Below are positions 7,891 to 16,470 of a DNA stretch of 64,000 nucleotides, piece by piece. How positions within the stretch are numbered: the stretch's first letter is position 1; every line of letters starts with the position of its first letter. The translations under genes were made by a program, and so were the position numbers. The notes under the pieces are model-generated. The model ran no database searches. It saw only the letters and a program-made list of their open reading frames with translations, and was not told the origin of the DNA. Source of the stretch: Roseomonas sp. E05 (GTDB lineage: Bacteria; Pseudomonadota; Alphaproteobacteria; Acetobacterales; Acetobacteraceae); the NCBI RefSeq assembly GCF_030063475.1, contig NZ_JASIRT010000004.1, positions 212,366 through 276,365 on the forward strand. The letters are read 5' to 3'.

Positions 7891-8745
7891 ATGACCGAAA
7901 CCACCTCCGAGGCCGAGGCCCGTGCCGCGCTGGAGGCCGCCGGCCAGTTGCCGGAGGCCGAGCTGGACCTCGCTTCCGTCGCCCTGCAGTTCGCGCGCAT
8001 CGACGCGCCGGAAGCCAATTGGGGCGCGGCCGCGCAGCACCTCTCGGAGCTGGCCCGCGCCGCCGTCACCGCCGCCGCGAAGGACCGCGAGGCCGATGCG
8101 GGCAATGGCCTGCGCCGCGCCGCGGTGCTGCGCACGGTGGTGCAGGACCGCTTCGGCTATGCCGGCGACAGCGAGACCTACGAGGCGCCCGAGAACGCCA
8201 ACCTGATCCACGTCATCGAGCGGCGGCGCGGCCTGCCCGTGGCGCTTGGCATCCTCTGGCTGCACGCGGCGGAGGCCGCCGGCTGGAGCGCCTGGGGGCT
8301 GGACTTCCCGGGCCACTTCCTGCTCGGCATCGAAGGCAGCCGCGGCGCCGCGGTGATCGATCCGTTCCAGCCCGCCCGGCCGCTGGATGCGCCGGAGCTG
8401 CGCGCCATCCTCAAGCGGGTGCAGGGCGCGCAGGCGGAGCTGCGCCCGGAGTTCCTGGCCCCGGTGAGCAAGCGCGCCGTGCTGCTGCGCCTGCAGAACA
8501 ACATCAAGCTCCGCCGGCTGGGAACGGGCAACCTGCAGGGCGCCCTGGCCTGCACGCAGGACATGCTGCGACTGGCGCCCGACGTGGCGGCGCTCTGGCG
8601 CGAGGCAGCGCTGATGAACCAGCGGCTCGACCGCATCGGCGCCGCGCTGGCCTGCCTGGAGCGTTTCCTGGCGCTGGTGCCGGAAGGCGAGGCGGCGCAG
8701 CGCGCCCGCGCCATGGCGGCGGAACTGCGCCAGCGCCTGCACTGA
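7891..8745 (+). CDS. SirB1-family transglutaminase-like / TPR protein
   Basis: 284 residues. The N-terminal two thirds is the SirB1 transglutaminase-like region. Its motifs are NANLIHVIERRRGLPVALGI and the DFPGHFLLGIEG segment with the conserved His. The C-terminal third is a TPR-like helical tail (LQGALACTQDMLRLAPDVA). The catalytic Cys of true transglutaminases is not apparent, so it may be structural. The molecular role of the family is not established. The ATG at 7891 follows the HIT gene by 47 bases and has only a weak AAGG in front. Confidence 0.8.
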   Translation: MTETTSEAEARAALEAAGQLPEAELDLASVALQFARIDAPEANWGAAAQHLSELARAAVTAAAKDREADAGNGLRRAAVLRTVVQDRFGYAGDSETYEAPENANLIHVIERRRGLPVALGILWLHAAEAAGWSAWGLDFPGHFLLGIEGSRGAAVIDPFQPARPLDAPELRAILKRVQGAQAELRPEFLAPVSKRAVLLRLQNNIKLRRLGTGNLQGALACTQDMLRLAPDVAALWREAALMNQRLDRIGAALACLERFLALVPEGEAAQRARAMAAELRQRLH

Positions 8746-8805
8746 GACCGGGCGCGGCGGAGCGGCGCCGGGGGAGGCTGCCTCACCCGGCCTGCCGCCC
8801 GCGGC

Positions 8806-9753
8806 TCAGTTCACCTCCTCATCGGCGGTGACGCCCCAGATCTCGCTGCGCTTCAGGTAGCCGCGATAGTCGCTCACCTGCACCTCGCACCAGGTGCCGC
8901 CGCCGCGGCAGTTGCGGATGCGCCCGACCACCCCCGGCATCAGCCTGGCGACGACGCCGCTCGCATCGCCCTCGCCTGCGCGCAGGACGTGCTCCTGCGG
9001 CCCGCGCACCAGGAAGGTGCGGCGCCCGGCCAGGGTGGACTGGTGCACCCAGCCTTCCGTGCCGTCCATGTCGCGGATGCGGCGCCAGTGACTGTACTCG
9101 CGCAGGATCTGCACCGGCAGGTCGCGCCGCTGGTAGGTCCATTCGATGGGGAAGCGGGTGTCCGGCCCGATCCGCAAGTTCACCTCGTCGCTGCGCAGCG
9201 AGACGAAGCGCGGCAGCGGCAGGCCGGTGACGCTGCCGACATCCGGCGACTCCAGCTCGCGCGGGGTGGGGGCGGGGGAGGCCGGGGGCGCGGCCTCGGC
9301 GGCGGCTCCCGCGGCGGCGGTCCCGGCTGCGACCCCGGCGGCCGCGCCGGCTGCCGCGGGAGCCGTCCCGCCGCTGCGCGGGCGCTGCTTCACCGGGGTC
9401 TGCGGCGCCGGCTGGGTTGGCGCGCCGGCGGCGGCGCGTGGCGGGGCGGCCGGCGGCGCGCGGCGCGGCTCGGCCGCCGGGCGCTGAGCCGGCCGGGGTC
9501 CGGCGGGTGGTGAGGCGGGTGGCGGCTGCAGGCTCTGCGCCGGCCGCGCCGGGGCGGCGGCGGGCGGGGAGGCCGGCCGCTGCGGCACCATGCCGGGCGG
9601 CGCGCGCAGCACATGCGCGCCGCCGGGCGGCACCGGTTGCGGCAGCGAGGGCGAGGGGCCGCCCAGGCTGGAGGAGCCGAGGGCCGATTGGGCGGCCGCC
9701 GGCGCGGCGAGGAGGAGGAGCAACAGCGGGGATGCGAGACGAAGCCAAGCCAT
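8806..9753 (-). CDS. Exported protein with a Pro/Ala-rich linker and two SH3-like domains
   Basis: 315 residues. The signal peptide is MAWLRLASPLLLLLLAAPAAAQ. Residues about 25-170 are a low-complexity Pro/Ala/Arg linker with no predicted fold. Two bacterial SH3-type domains follow: SLRSDEVNLRIGPDTRFPIE near 190, and a second ending in GYLKRSEIWGV. Such domains bind peptidoglycan peptides or other envelope partners. The start at 9753 is chosen because the signal peptide begins there. It is the last gene of the coaBC-dut-moeB-dsrE run, 67 bases after dsrE. Confidence 0.8.
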   Translation of the reverse strand: MAWLRLASPLLLLLLAAPAAAQSALGSSSLGGPSPSLPQPVPPGGAHVLRAPPGMVPQRPASPPAAAPARPAQSLQPPPASPPAGPRPAQRPAAEPRRAPPAAPPRAAAGAPTQPAPQTPVKQRPRSGGTAPAAAGAAAGVAAGTAAAGAAAEAAPPASPAPTPRELESPDVGSVTGLPLPRFVSLRSDEVNLRIGPDTRFPIEWTYQRRDLPVQILREYSHWRRIRDMDGTEGWVHQSTLAGRRTFLVRGPQEHVLRAGEGDASGVVARLMPGVVGRIRNCRGGGTWCEVQVSDYRGYLKRSEIWGVTADEEVN

Positions 9754-9820
9754 GGCCCGATCTGGCGCGCAACCCGGGCGCGCGGTCAAGCGTCAGCCTG
9801 CAACGAAACGGCCTCTTTCC

Positions 9821-10195
9821 TCAAAGCGACACGATCTGGCCGGTGCCGACCGCCGCCAGGAAGGTGACGACGCCCGCCACCTCCACGCCCGGCGCCAGCG
9901 CCTCGGGGGTGATGCCCTCCGCGCGCAGCCCGGCCTCGCAGGCGATGCGGCGCAGGCCCAGCTCCTCCGCCGCCTCCAGCAGCGGCCCGATGCCGGCCAC
10001 GCCGCGCGCGCCGAGCAGCGCCTCGCGCGGGTCGGCCGGCAAGGGCGTGTCGCGCAGCAGCAGCCGGCAGCCGGCATTGGTGGCGAACAGCACCACCTCC
10101 CGCCCGATCGCCGCCGCCCCGGTGGCCAGCACCAGCGCGTAATGCGCCGGCTCGTGCCCGGCCGAGCGCAGCAGGATGCCGAGCGGCGCGCTCAT
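9821..10195 (-). CDS. DsrE-family small protein
   Basis: 124 residues, similar to DsrE/DsrF/YchN-type proteins: GILLRSAGHEPAHYALVLATGAAAIGREV gives the Rossmann-like beta-alpha start, and ACEAGLRAEGI carries the one cysteine at the position where sulfur relay occurs in active homologues. The ATG overlaps the stop of the upstream moeB-like gene in an ATGA arrangement, so the two are translationally coupled. A sulfur-carrier role next to a MoeB/ThiF-type adenylyltransferase is plausible but inferred. Confidence 0.75.
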   Translation of the reverse strand: MSAPLGILLRSAGHEPAHYALVLATGAAAIGREVVLFATNAGCRLLLRDTPLPADPREALLGARGVAGIGPLLEAAEELGLRRIACEAGLRAEGITPEALAPGVEVAGVVTFLAAVGTGQIVSL

Positions 10196-11028
10196 GCCGG
10201 CAGGGCGCAGGCCGCGGGCGCGGTGTCGTGCCCGGCGAGGTCATGGATGCTGGGCGCCTCGCCGCAGAGCGGGCAGGCCGGGTCGCGCCGCAGCTTCACC
10301 GTGCGGAAGCGGGCGTCGAGCGCGTCCCACAGCAGCAGCCGGCCGGCCATGCTCTCGCCGATGCCGAGGATCTCCTTCAGCACCTCGGTCGCCTGCAACG
10401 TGCCCATCACGCCGGTCACGGCGCCCAGCACCCCCGCCTCGGAGCAGGTCGGCACCAGGCCGGGCGGCGGCGGCTCGGGGTGCAGGCAGCGCTGGCAGGG
10501 GAAGGCGTGCCCCTGATGCGACTTGAAGACGGAAAGCTGCCCCTCGAAGCGCAGCACGGCGGCGGAGACCAGCGTGCGGCCCAGCAGATGGCAGGCATCG
10601 CCGAGCAGGAAGCGGGTGGCGAAATTGTCCGTGCCGTCGCAGACCAGGTCGTAGCGTGGGATGATCTCCTGCGCGGCGGCGGCATCCAGCCGGCGGGCAT
10701 GCGTCTCGACCGCCACCTCCGGGTTCAGCCGCCGGATGGTCTCGGCCGCGCTCTCCGCCTTGTTGCGGCCGATCCGCGCCGTGTCGTGCGCCACCTGCCG
10801 CTGCAGGTTGGAGAGTTCCAGGTGGTCGTCGTCGATCAGCCCGATGGTGCCGATCCCGGCGGCGGCGAGGTAGAGCGCCAGCGGTGAGCCCAGCCCGCCG
10901 GCGCCGACCACCAGCACCCGCGCCGCGCGCAGCTTCGCCTGCCCGACCGCGCCGACCTCCTGCAGCAGGATGTGGCGGGAGTAGCGGTGCAGCTCGGCTT
11001 CGGAGAAATCGAGGTCCATGCCGGGCAT
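10192..11028 (-). CDS. moeB: MoeB/ThiF-type adenylyltransferase (HesA family)
   Basis: About 278 residues. It activates the C-terminal Gly-Gly of a ubiquitin-like sulfur carrier (MoaD or ThiS) with ATP. The N-terminus RYSRHILLQEVGAVGQAKL, the nucleotide loop VVGAGGLGSPLALYLAAAG, the catalytic Asp region CDGTDNFATRFLL and two zinc-binding Cys pairs (FPCQRCLHP, CPLCGEAPS) are all present. Starts at 11028 (MPGMDLDF) or 11019 (MDLDF) are equally possible, with no clear ribosome-binding site. There is no C-terminal rhodanese domain. MoeB and ThiF roles cannot be separated. Confidence 0.88.
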   Translation of the reverse strand: MPGMDLDFSEAELHRYSRHILLQEVGAVGQAKLRAARVLVVGAGGLGSPLALYLAAAGIGTIGLIDDDHLELSNLQRQVAHDTARIGRNKAESAAETIRRLNPEVAVETHARRLDAAAAQEIIPRYDLVCDGTDNFATRFLLGDACHLLGRTLVSAAVLRFEGQLSVFKSHQGHAFPCQRCLHPEPPPPGLVPTCSEAGVLGAVTGVMGTLQATEVLKEILGIGESMAGRLLLWDALDARFRTVKLRRDPACPLCGEAPSIHDLAGHDTAPAACALPA

Positions 11029-11125
11029 ATGGGCGGGGGGGCGCGGCCGGCGCAATGGGCGGCGCGCGGAAGCAGCCGCGGGCCAGGCATGGCTGCCATG
11101 GCCCGCCGCGCGTGGCCCCTGCGCC

Positions 11126-11575
11126 TCAGTGCCCCGTGCTGCCGAAGCCGCCCGTCCCGCGCGTCGTCTCCGGCAGCGAATCGGCCTCCTGCCAGGTGGC
11201 GCGCGTCACCGGCGCCAGCACGCCCTGCGCGATTCGCATGCCCCGCTCGACGGTGAAGGGCGCCTCGCCGGCATTCATGACGATCACCTGCAGCTCGCCG
11301 CGATAGTCCTCGTCGATGGTGCCGGGACTGTTGGGCAGGACGATGCCGTGCTTCAGCGCCAGCCCGGAGCGCGGCCGCACCTGCAGCTCGTGCCCTGCCG
11401 GCAGCGCCAGGCAGAGCCCGGTGGGCACCAGCACCCGCTGGCCCGGCGCGATCACCAGCGGCGCCGTCACCGCCGCCAGCAGGTCGAAGCCCGCCGCGCC
11501 GGCGGTGGCGTATTCCGGCAGCGGCAGCCCCTCGGCATGCGGCAGGCGGCGGACGATGATCTCGGCGCGGCTCAT
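11126..11575 (-). CDS. dut: dUTP diphosphatase
   Basis: 149 residues, full-length trimeric dUTPase, which hydrolyses dUTP to dUMP and keeps uracil out of DNA. The five motifs are in order: [41 protein letters not shown], and the C-terminal [11 protein letters not shown] that closes over the substrate. The ATG overlaps the last codon of coaBC by 4 bases, a conserved alphaproteobacterial gene pair. Confidence 0.97.
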   Translation of the reverse strand: MSRAEIIVRRLPHAEGLPLPEYATAGAAGFDLLAAVTAPLVIAPGQRVLVPTGLCLALPAGHELQVRPRSGLALKHGIVLPNSPGTIDEDYRGELQVIVMNAGEAPFTVERGMRIAQGVLAPVTRATWQEADSLPETTRGTGGFGSTGH

Positions 11576-12780
11576 GCGGAAACCCCCTCGGCCAGCGCCG
11601 CCGCCAGCCGGGCGGCCAGCCGCCGCGCCACCTCCGCCTTCGGCAGGCGCGGCCAGTCCTCCACCCCGCCTTCCGTCACCAGGTGCACGGCATTCTCGGC
11701 CCCGCCCATCACGTCGCCCGACACGTCATTCGCCACGATCCAGTCACACCCCTTGCGCTGCCGCTTCGCCACGGCATTGGCCATCACGTTTTCCGTCTCC
11801 GCCGCGAAGCCGACCACCAGCCGCGGCCGCCGCGCATGGGTGGAGAGCGTCGCCAGGATGTCCGGGTTCAGCGCCAGCGCCAGGGGCGGCGGCGCCTCGC
11901 CGGGCACCTTCTTCATCTTCTGCCCGGCCGCGGTGGCAGTCCGCCAGTCCGCCACCGCGGCGGCGCAGACTGCCGCATCGGCCGGCAGGGCGGCCTCGCA
12001 GGCCGCCAGCATCTCGGCGGCGCTCTCCACCCGCACCACCTGCACCCACGCCGGGTCGGGAATCGCCACCGGGCCGGAGACCAGCGTCACCCGCGCGCCC
12101 AGCGCCGCCAGCGCGGCGGCGATGGCGTGGCCCTGCTTCCCGCTGCTGCGGTTGGCGATGTAGCGCACCGGGTCGATCGGCTCATGCGTCGGCCCGCTGG
12201 TGACCAGCACATGCCGCCCTTCCAGCGCCCGCGGCGCCGCGCCCAGCAGCGACGCGATGGCGGCGAAGATCTCGGCTGGCTCGGCGAGGCGCCCGGGGCC
12301 GCTCTCCGCCTCCGCCATGGCGCCCTCGCCGGGGCCGGCCACGGCGACGCCGCGCGCCATGAGGCTCGCCATATTGGCGCGGGTGGCGGGATGGCCCCAC
12401 ATCGCCCAGTTCATCGCCGGCGCCACCAGCACCGGGCGGTCGGTGGCCAGCAGCAGGGTGGTGGCGAGGTCGTCGGCCAGCCCGTGCGCCATCTTCGCCA
12501 GCATGTCGGCCGAGGCCGGCACCACCGCCACCAGGTCCGGCAGCCGGGCGAGCCGGATATGGCCGATCTCCGCCTCCCCGGCGAGCGACCAGAGCTCCTG
12601 GTGCACCGCCTCCCCGGCGATGGCCTGCAGCGCGTGCGGCGTGACGAAGCGGGCGCCGCCCGCCGTCAGCACGGGGGTGACGCGCACCCCCGCCTTGCGC
12701 AGCAGCCGGGTCAGCTCCAGCGCCTTGTAGGCGGCGACGCTGCCGGCGACGATGAGGAGGATGCGCTTGTCCGCGAGCAT
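11572..12780 (-). CDS. coaBC: Bifunctional phosphopantothenoylcysteine decarboxylase / phosphopantothenate-cysteine ligase
   Basis: 402 residues. It catalyses two steps of coenzyme A synthesis. The CoaC half has the flavin-binding start [18 protein letters not shown], the catalytic His region and the [13 protein letters not shown] motif. The CoaB half has [25 protein letters not shown] and a late lysine motif (KMKKVP). It heads the coaBC-dut run, and the two genes overlap by 4 bases. ubiE and mutM, frequent neighbours in this class, are elsewhere in the window, and ubiB is absent. Confidence 0.97.
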   Translation of the reverse strand: MLADKRILLIVAGSVAAYKALELTRLLRKAGVRVTPVLTAGGARFVTPHALQAIAGEAVHQELWSLAGEAEIGHIRLARLPDLVAVVPASADMLAKMAHGLADDLATTLLLATDRPVLVAPAMNWAMWGHPATRANMASLMARGVAVAGPGEGAMAEAESGPGRLAEPAEIFAAIASLLGAAPRALEGRHVLVTSGPTHEPIDPVRYIANRSSGKQGHAIAAALAALGARVTLVSGPVAIPDPAWVQVVRVESAAEMLAACEAALPADAAVCAAAVADWRTATAAGQKMKKVPGEAPPPLALALNPDILATLSTHARRPRLVVGFAAETENVMANAVAKRQRKGCDWIVANDVSGDVMGGAENAVHLVTEGGVEDWPRLPKAEVARRLAARLAAALAEGVSA

Positions 12781-12965
12781 GGCGCGCAGGCTAGACCGGC
12801 CAGGCCGCCGCCGGAAGCCGCGGTGCGCCTGTCATGCTTCTGTCATCACGCAGGCGGATGTTGGGTATCCGGCCGAACGATTGGCGCCGGCGCGGTGGCG
12901 GCGCCATTTAGCTTCCCGTAAGAGGACGCAAGGACGTCCCCTACTACTGAACAGGGGAACGCAAA

Positions 12966-13280
12966 ATGTTTCGCAAGGCAATTCTTTCGACGGTTCTGGC
13001 TTTCGGCGTGATCGGTGCTGCCGCCGCGCAGGAGAGCAGCATCCGTGTTCTTGGCACCGGCGAGAACTTCGCTGTCGATTACTCCAACGACGGTGGCAAC
13101 ATTGTCGGTGGCGGCCCGGTGAAGGTGATCGGCCGCAACGAGAACGCCCGGTACATCTATGCGCCGGACTCGCCCGCCCAGCACGGCCTGGTGGCCAGCT
13201 TCGCCAACCAGGGCGAGAACAACGAGATCATCTACACGCCGGCGCCCAGCGCCGACACTGCGGGCAACCCGCAGGGCTGA
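12966..13280 (+). CDS. Small secreted protein of unknown function
   Basis: 104 residues with a signal peptide (MFRKAILSTVLAFGVIGAAAAQ) and a mature part of about 82 residues rich in Asn, Gly and Tyr (YSNDGGNIVGGGPVKVIGRN). I do not recognise a family. GGGG AACGCAAA ATG gives a weak ribosome-binding site. Codon use is less GC-biased at third positions than in the flanking genes. An intrinsic terminator follows, so it is probably a single-gene unit. Confidence 0.7.
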   Translation: MFRKAILSTVLAFGVIGAAAAQESSIRVLGTGENFAVDYSNDGGNIVGGGPVKVIGRNENARYIYAPDSPAQHGLVASFANQGENNEIIYTPAPSADTAGNPQG

Positions 13281-13302
13281 TCGCGCATCACGCCGATGCG
13301 GA

Positions 13303-13326
13303 AGAGGGGGCTCCGGCCCCCTTTTT
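13303..13326 (+). terminator. Intrinsic terminator
   Basis: GGGGGCTCCGGCCCCC hairpin followed by TTTTT, 23 bases after the stop of the small secreted protein. It overlaps the end of the convergent regulator gene. Confidence 0.75.
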
Positions 13327-14150
13327 CATGTCCGGGCTTCCGCCGAGAGCCGCCGCAGCCGCCCCGCGGTGGCGGCGTCGGCCGGGTAGAAGGCCTCGAT
13401 CGCCAGCTCCGACAGCGTGACCTCCACCGGCGTGCCGAAGACGGTGGTGGTCGAGAGCAGCGAGAGCCGCCCCGCCCGGCTCTCCAGCTCCAGCGGCACG
13501 GCCAGCCCCGCCGCCGGATGCTCCCCCGCCACGCCCACCCCCGCCTCCGGCGCCTCCAGCGCGGCGAGTTCCGCCAGCAGCGCGGCGAGCGCCGGGTCGG
13601 CGCTGGCGGCGACCTGCCGCCGCAGCCGCTCCAGCAGATGGGCGCGCCACTCGGCCAGGTTGGCGATGCGCGGCGCCAGCCCGCGCGGATGCAGGCTGAG
13701 CCGCAGCACGTTCACCGGCGGCGCCAGCAGGGCGGCCTCCGCCACCCCCTCCAGCAGCGGCGCCACCGCCGCATTCGCCGCCACCAGATGCCAGTGCCGG
13801 TCCACCGCCAGGGCGGGCTGCGGCGCATGGGCCTGCAGGATGCGCTCCACCGCCTCCCGCGCCGCCGCCATGGCGGGGTGGTCGAGCGGGCGCTCGGCGA
13901 AGGCGGGGGCGAAGCCGGCGGCCAGCAGCAGGGCGTTGCGCTCGCGCAGCGGCACCTCCAGCTGCTCGGCCAGCCGCAGCACCATCTCGCGGCTCGGCGC
14001 CGCCCGCCCGCTCTCGACGAAGCTGAGGTGCCGCTGCGAGATCTCGGCGTCGAGCGCCAGGTCGAGCTGGCTGCGCCGCCGCCGCTGGCGCCAGCCGCGC
14101 AGCAGGGCGCCGATGGAGGGACCGGAGGAAAGCGGCCGCGACAGGGACAT
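13326..14150 (-). CDS. XRE-family regulator with MmyB-like ligand-binding domain
   Basis: 274 residues. The N-terminal HTH lies at about residues 12-65: LLRGWRQRRRRSQLDLALDA, then ISQRHLSFVESGRAAPSREM. The remaining 190 residues resemble the MmyB/PAS-like domain of this regulator type (VDRHWHLVAANAAVAPLL). Such regulators commonly sit divergent to the genes they control. Here the divergent genes encode a SnoaL-like protein and an alpha/beta hydrolase, with repeat C1 in the shared upstream region. Control of those genes is inferred from position. Confidence 0.85.
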   Translation of the reverse strand: MSLSRPLSSGPSIGALLRGWRQRRRRSQLDLALDAEISQRHLSFVESGRAAPSREMVLRLAEQLEVPLRERNALLLAAGFAPAFAERPLDHPAMAAAREAVERILQAHAPQPALAVDRHWHLVAANAAVAPLLEGVAEAALLAPPVNVLRLSLHPRGLAPRIANLAEWRAHLLERLRRQVAASADPALAALLAELAALEAPEAGVGVAGEHPAAGLAVPLELESRAGRLSLLSTTTVFGTPVEVTLSELAIEAFYPADAATAGRLRRLSAEART

Positions 14151-14161
14151 GGCGCCAGCCT

Positions 14162-14274
14162 AGAGCAGCTCCCGCTCCGAGGGCATCATCGGAGCGGGTG
14201 AAGATGCTCGTCAAAACAAACGGCTGGAGCGTTTTCCGTGAGCCAGGGCGGACGGAAAACGCTCTGGCCCGCCC
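14162..14274. repeat. Family C repeat, copy 1 (two hairpin modules)
   Basis: Module 1 is AGAGCAG, then a hairpin CCCGCTCCGA/TCGGAGCGGG around GGGCATCA, then GATGCTC. A linker GTCAAAACAAACGGCTG joins it to module 2, GAGCGTTTTCCGT/ACGGAAAACGCTC with a 12-base loop. Module 2 differs from copy 2 by a paired change in the stem (G-C here, A-T there). Confidence 0.8.
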
Positions 14275-14383
14275 CGCCGCCGCGCGCCCATGACCTGCGA
14301 GGTAATCGCGCCGCCGCACGGCAGGCGGAACACTGCGGCCCTCCCCGCAGGAGCGCGGGGCATCCGAGAGGAGAGCCCGACCG

Positions 14384-14758
14384 ATGACCGCCACCGACGC
14401 CCAGACCCTCGCCACCCGCTACATCGCCGCCTGGAACGAGACCGACCCCGCCCGCCGCCGCGCGCTCCTCGCCGGCCTCTGGACGGAGGACGCCACCTAT
14501 CGCGACCCGCTGATGCAGGGCGCGGGGCATGAGGGCATCGCCGCCCTGATCGCGGGCGTGCAGGCCCGCTTCCCCGGACACCGCTTCGCGCTCGCCGGCC
14601 GCCCCGACGGCTATGCCGACCGGCTGCGCTTCTCCTGGACCCTTGGCCCCGAGGCGGGCGCGCCGCTGGTCGCCGGCACCGACTTCGCCCGGCTCGCGGA
14701 GGATGGCCGCCTGCGCACGGTGTGCGGCTTCCTCGACCGCCTGCCCGGGGAGGCCTGA
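14384..14758 (+). CDS. SnoaL-like (NTF2 fold) protein
   Basis: 124 residues. The opening ATRYIAAWNETDPARRRALL, then LWTEDATYRDPLMQGAGHEGI, is the typical SnoaL/polyketide-cyclase-like pattern of the cone-shaped NTF2 fold. Members act as isomerases, cyclases or ligand-binding proteins, so the reaction cannot be assigned. GAGAGGAG lies upstream of the ATG. The gene ends 5 bases before the hydrolase gene, forming a two-gene operon divergent from the XRE regulator. Confidence 0.85.
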   Translation: MTATDAQTLATRYIAAWNETDPARRRALLAGLWTEDATYRDPLMQGAGHEGIAALIAGVQARFPGHRFALAGRPDGYADRLRFSWTLGPEAGAPLVAGTDFARLAEDGRLRTVCGFLDRLPGEA

Positions 14759-14763
14759 GCCCC

Positions 14764-15468
14764 ATGCCCGCCCCCATCCGCACGCGCGACGGCGTCGCGC
14801 TGTTCCACCGCGACTGGGGTGAAGGCCCGCCCGTGGTCTTCGTCGCCTCCTGGTCGCTGCCCTCCGACTCCTGGTGCTACCAGATGCTGGCCCTGGCCGG
14901 GGCCGGCTTCCGCTGCGTCGCCTATGACCGGCGCGGCCACGGCCGCTCCGACGACCCCGGCCGCGGCTATGATTTCGACACCCTGGCCGACGACCTCGCC
15001 GCCGTGCTGGAGCAGCTCGACCTGCGCGGCGCCACGCTGGTCGGCTTCTCGATGGGCTGCGGCGAGGTGCTGCGCTGCCTGACGCGGCATGGCGCCGCCG
15101 GCCGCGTCGCCCGCGCCGTGCTGATCGGCACCACCACGCCGATGCTGACCCGCGCGCCCGACAATCCCGCCGGCCTGCGCAACTGGGTGCGCGACATGGC
15201 GCTGCGCAGCTCGCTGCGCGCCCTGCTGGAATGCCACCGCACCCTGGCCGCCGCCGACTTCCGCGCCGAGGCGCGCGCCATCGACGTTCCCGTGCTGCTG
15301 CTGCATGGCGAGCGGGACATGACCAGCCCGCCCGACCTGACCGCCCGCCCCACCGCCGCGCTGCTGCCCAAGGCCCGGCTGGAAATCTACGAGGGCGCGC
15401 CGCACGGGCTGTTCCTGACCCACCAGGCCCGGCTCAACGCTGACCTGATCGCCTTCGCGCGCGGCTAG
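14764..15468 (+). CDS. Alpha/beta hydrolase
   Basis: 234 residues. The nucleophile elbow is VGFSMGCGE (Ser), the acid Asp lies in LLHGERDMTSP, and the His is in YEGAPHGLFLTH, so the catalytic triad is complete. The oxyanion region is FVASWSLPSDSW. At 234 residues it is shorter than the roughly 275 of related non-heme haloperoxidase-like hydrolases, and the cap region appears trimmed. The ATG at 14764 lies 5 bases after the SnoaL gene. The substrate is unknown. Confidence 0.88.
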   Translation: MPAPIRTRDGVALFHRDWGEGPPVVFVASWSLPSDSWCYQMLALAGAGFRCVAYDRRGHGRSDDPGRGYDFDTLADDLAAVLEQLDLRGATLVGFSMGCGEVLRCLTRHGAAGRVARAVLIGTTTPMLTRAPDNPAGLRNWVRDMALRSSLRALLECHRTLAAADFRAEARAIDVPVLLLHGERDMTSPPDLTARPTAALLPKARLEIYEGAPHGLFLTHQARLNADLIAFARG

Positions 15469-15655
15469 AAAAAGGTTGGGGGAAAGAATTCCCCCAAACC
15501 CCCATCTTCTTTCCGTCAGTTGAATCGCTTGCAGTCGCCGGGGCTGCTTCAGCCCCGGCGCGCGCGCAGGCCGCCCGCGCAACAAACGGATAGAAAAGAA
15601 AGAAGAGGGGATCGGACGCATGCGTCCGATGGGGAGAATTCATTCTCCCCCGGCA
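15469..15655. repeat. Family A paired repeat, copy 4, with an extra 20-bp palindrome
   Basis: The left unit starts right after the hydrolase TAG (AAAAAGGTTGGGGGAAAGAATTCCCCC, then ACCCCCATCTTCTTTCCGTCAG). The centre has GCCGGGGCTG/CAGCCCCGGC (15538-15561). The right unit ends 7 bases before the ubiE stop. Inside it, at 15611-15630, lies the perfect palindrome ATCGGACGCATGCGTCCGAT, where other copies have only a short GTCT-like spacer. Confidence 0.85.
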
Positions 15656-15662
15656 CAACCCT

Positions 15663-16400
15663 TCAGAACTTCCAGCCCGTATGGATGGCGACCACGCCCC
15701 CCGAGAGGTTCTGCCACTTCACCCGTTCGAAGCCGGCGCCTTCCATCATCCCGGCCAGCGTCGGCTGGTCCGGGAACATGCGGATGCTCTCGGCCAGGTA
15801 CTGGTAGCTTTCCGCATCCTTGGCGATGCGCGCGCCGATCGCCGGCAGCGCCTTGAAGGACCAGGCGTCGTAGAGCGGCCGCAGCGCGTCGATCTCCAGG
15901 CGGGAGAATTCCAGCACATGCATCCGCCCGCCGACGCGCAGCACGCGGAAGGCCTCGCGCAGCACCGCGTCCTTGTCGGTGCAGTTGCGCAGCCCGAAGG
16001 CCATGGAGACCTTCTCCACGCTGCGGTCCGGGAAGGGCAGCCGCTCGGCGTCGCAGCAGACGAAGGAGAGGCCGTCCATCAGCCCCTTCTGCAGCGCCCG
16101 GTCCCGCCCGACGCCCAGCATGCTGGCATTGATGTCGGCCAGGATGACGCGCCCCGCGCCGCGCTTGCGCGCCAGGAAGGCGACGTCGCCGGTGCCGGCC
16201 GCGAGGTCGAGCAGGGTGTCGCGCGGCCCGGCGCCGATGGCGGCGACGAAGGCCTGCTTCCAGGCCCGATGCAGGCCGAGCGACATCAGGTCGTTCATCA
16301 CGTCGTATTTGGGGGCGACGCTGTCGAAGACCTGCCGCACCATGGACGCCTTGGCGTCACGGGGCACTTCGCGGAAGCCGAAATCCGTGGTCTGGGTCAT
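15663..16400 (-). CDS. ubiE: Ubiquinone/menaquinone C-methyltransferase
   Basis: 245 residues, full length. It methylates the ring carbon of 2-octaprenyl-6-methoxy-benzoquinol-type intermediates using S-adenosylmethionine. The two family signatures are YDVMNDLMSLGLHRAWK near residue 32 and RVLRVGGRMHVLEFSR, with the cofactor loop LLDLAAGTGDVAFL. In many alphaproteobacteria ubiE sits between mutM and ubiB; here its neighbours are the hydrolase and murJ, so that order is broken. Confidence 0.96.
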   Translation of the reverse strand: MTQTTDFGFREVPRDAKASMVRQVFDSVAPKYDVMNDLMSLGLHRAWKQAFVAAIGAGPRDTLLDLAAGTGDVAFLARKRGAGRVILADINASMLGVGRDRALQKGLMDGLSFVCCDAERLPFPDRSVEKVSMAFGLRNCTDKDAVLREAFRVLRVGGRMHVLEFSRLEIDALRPLYDAWSFKALPAIGARIAKDAESYQYLAESIRMFPDQPTLAGMMEGAGFERVKWQNLSGGVVAIHTGWKF

Positions 16401-16470
16401 GCCCGCAGGATAGCGCGATGCGCGGCGGCGGGAAGGGGCGGGGCCGCCGCCCGCATCCGGCTTTCCGCTC

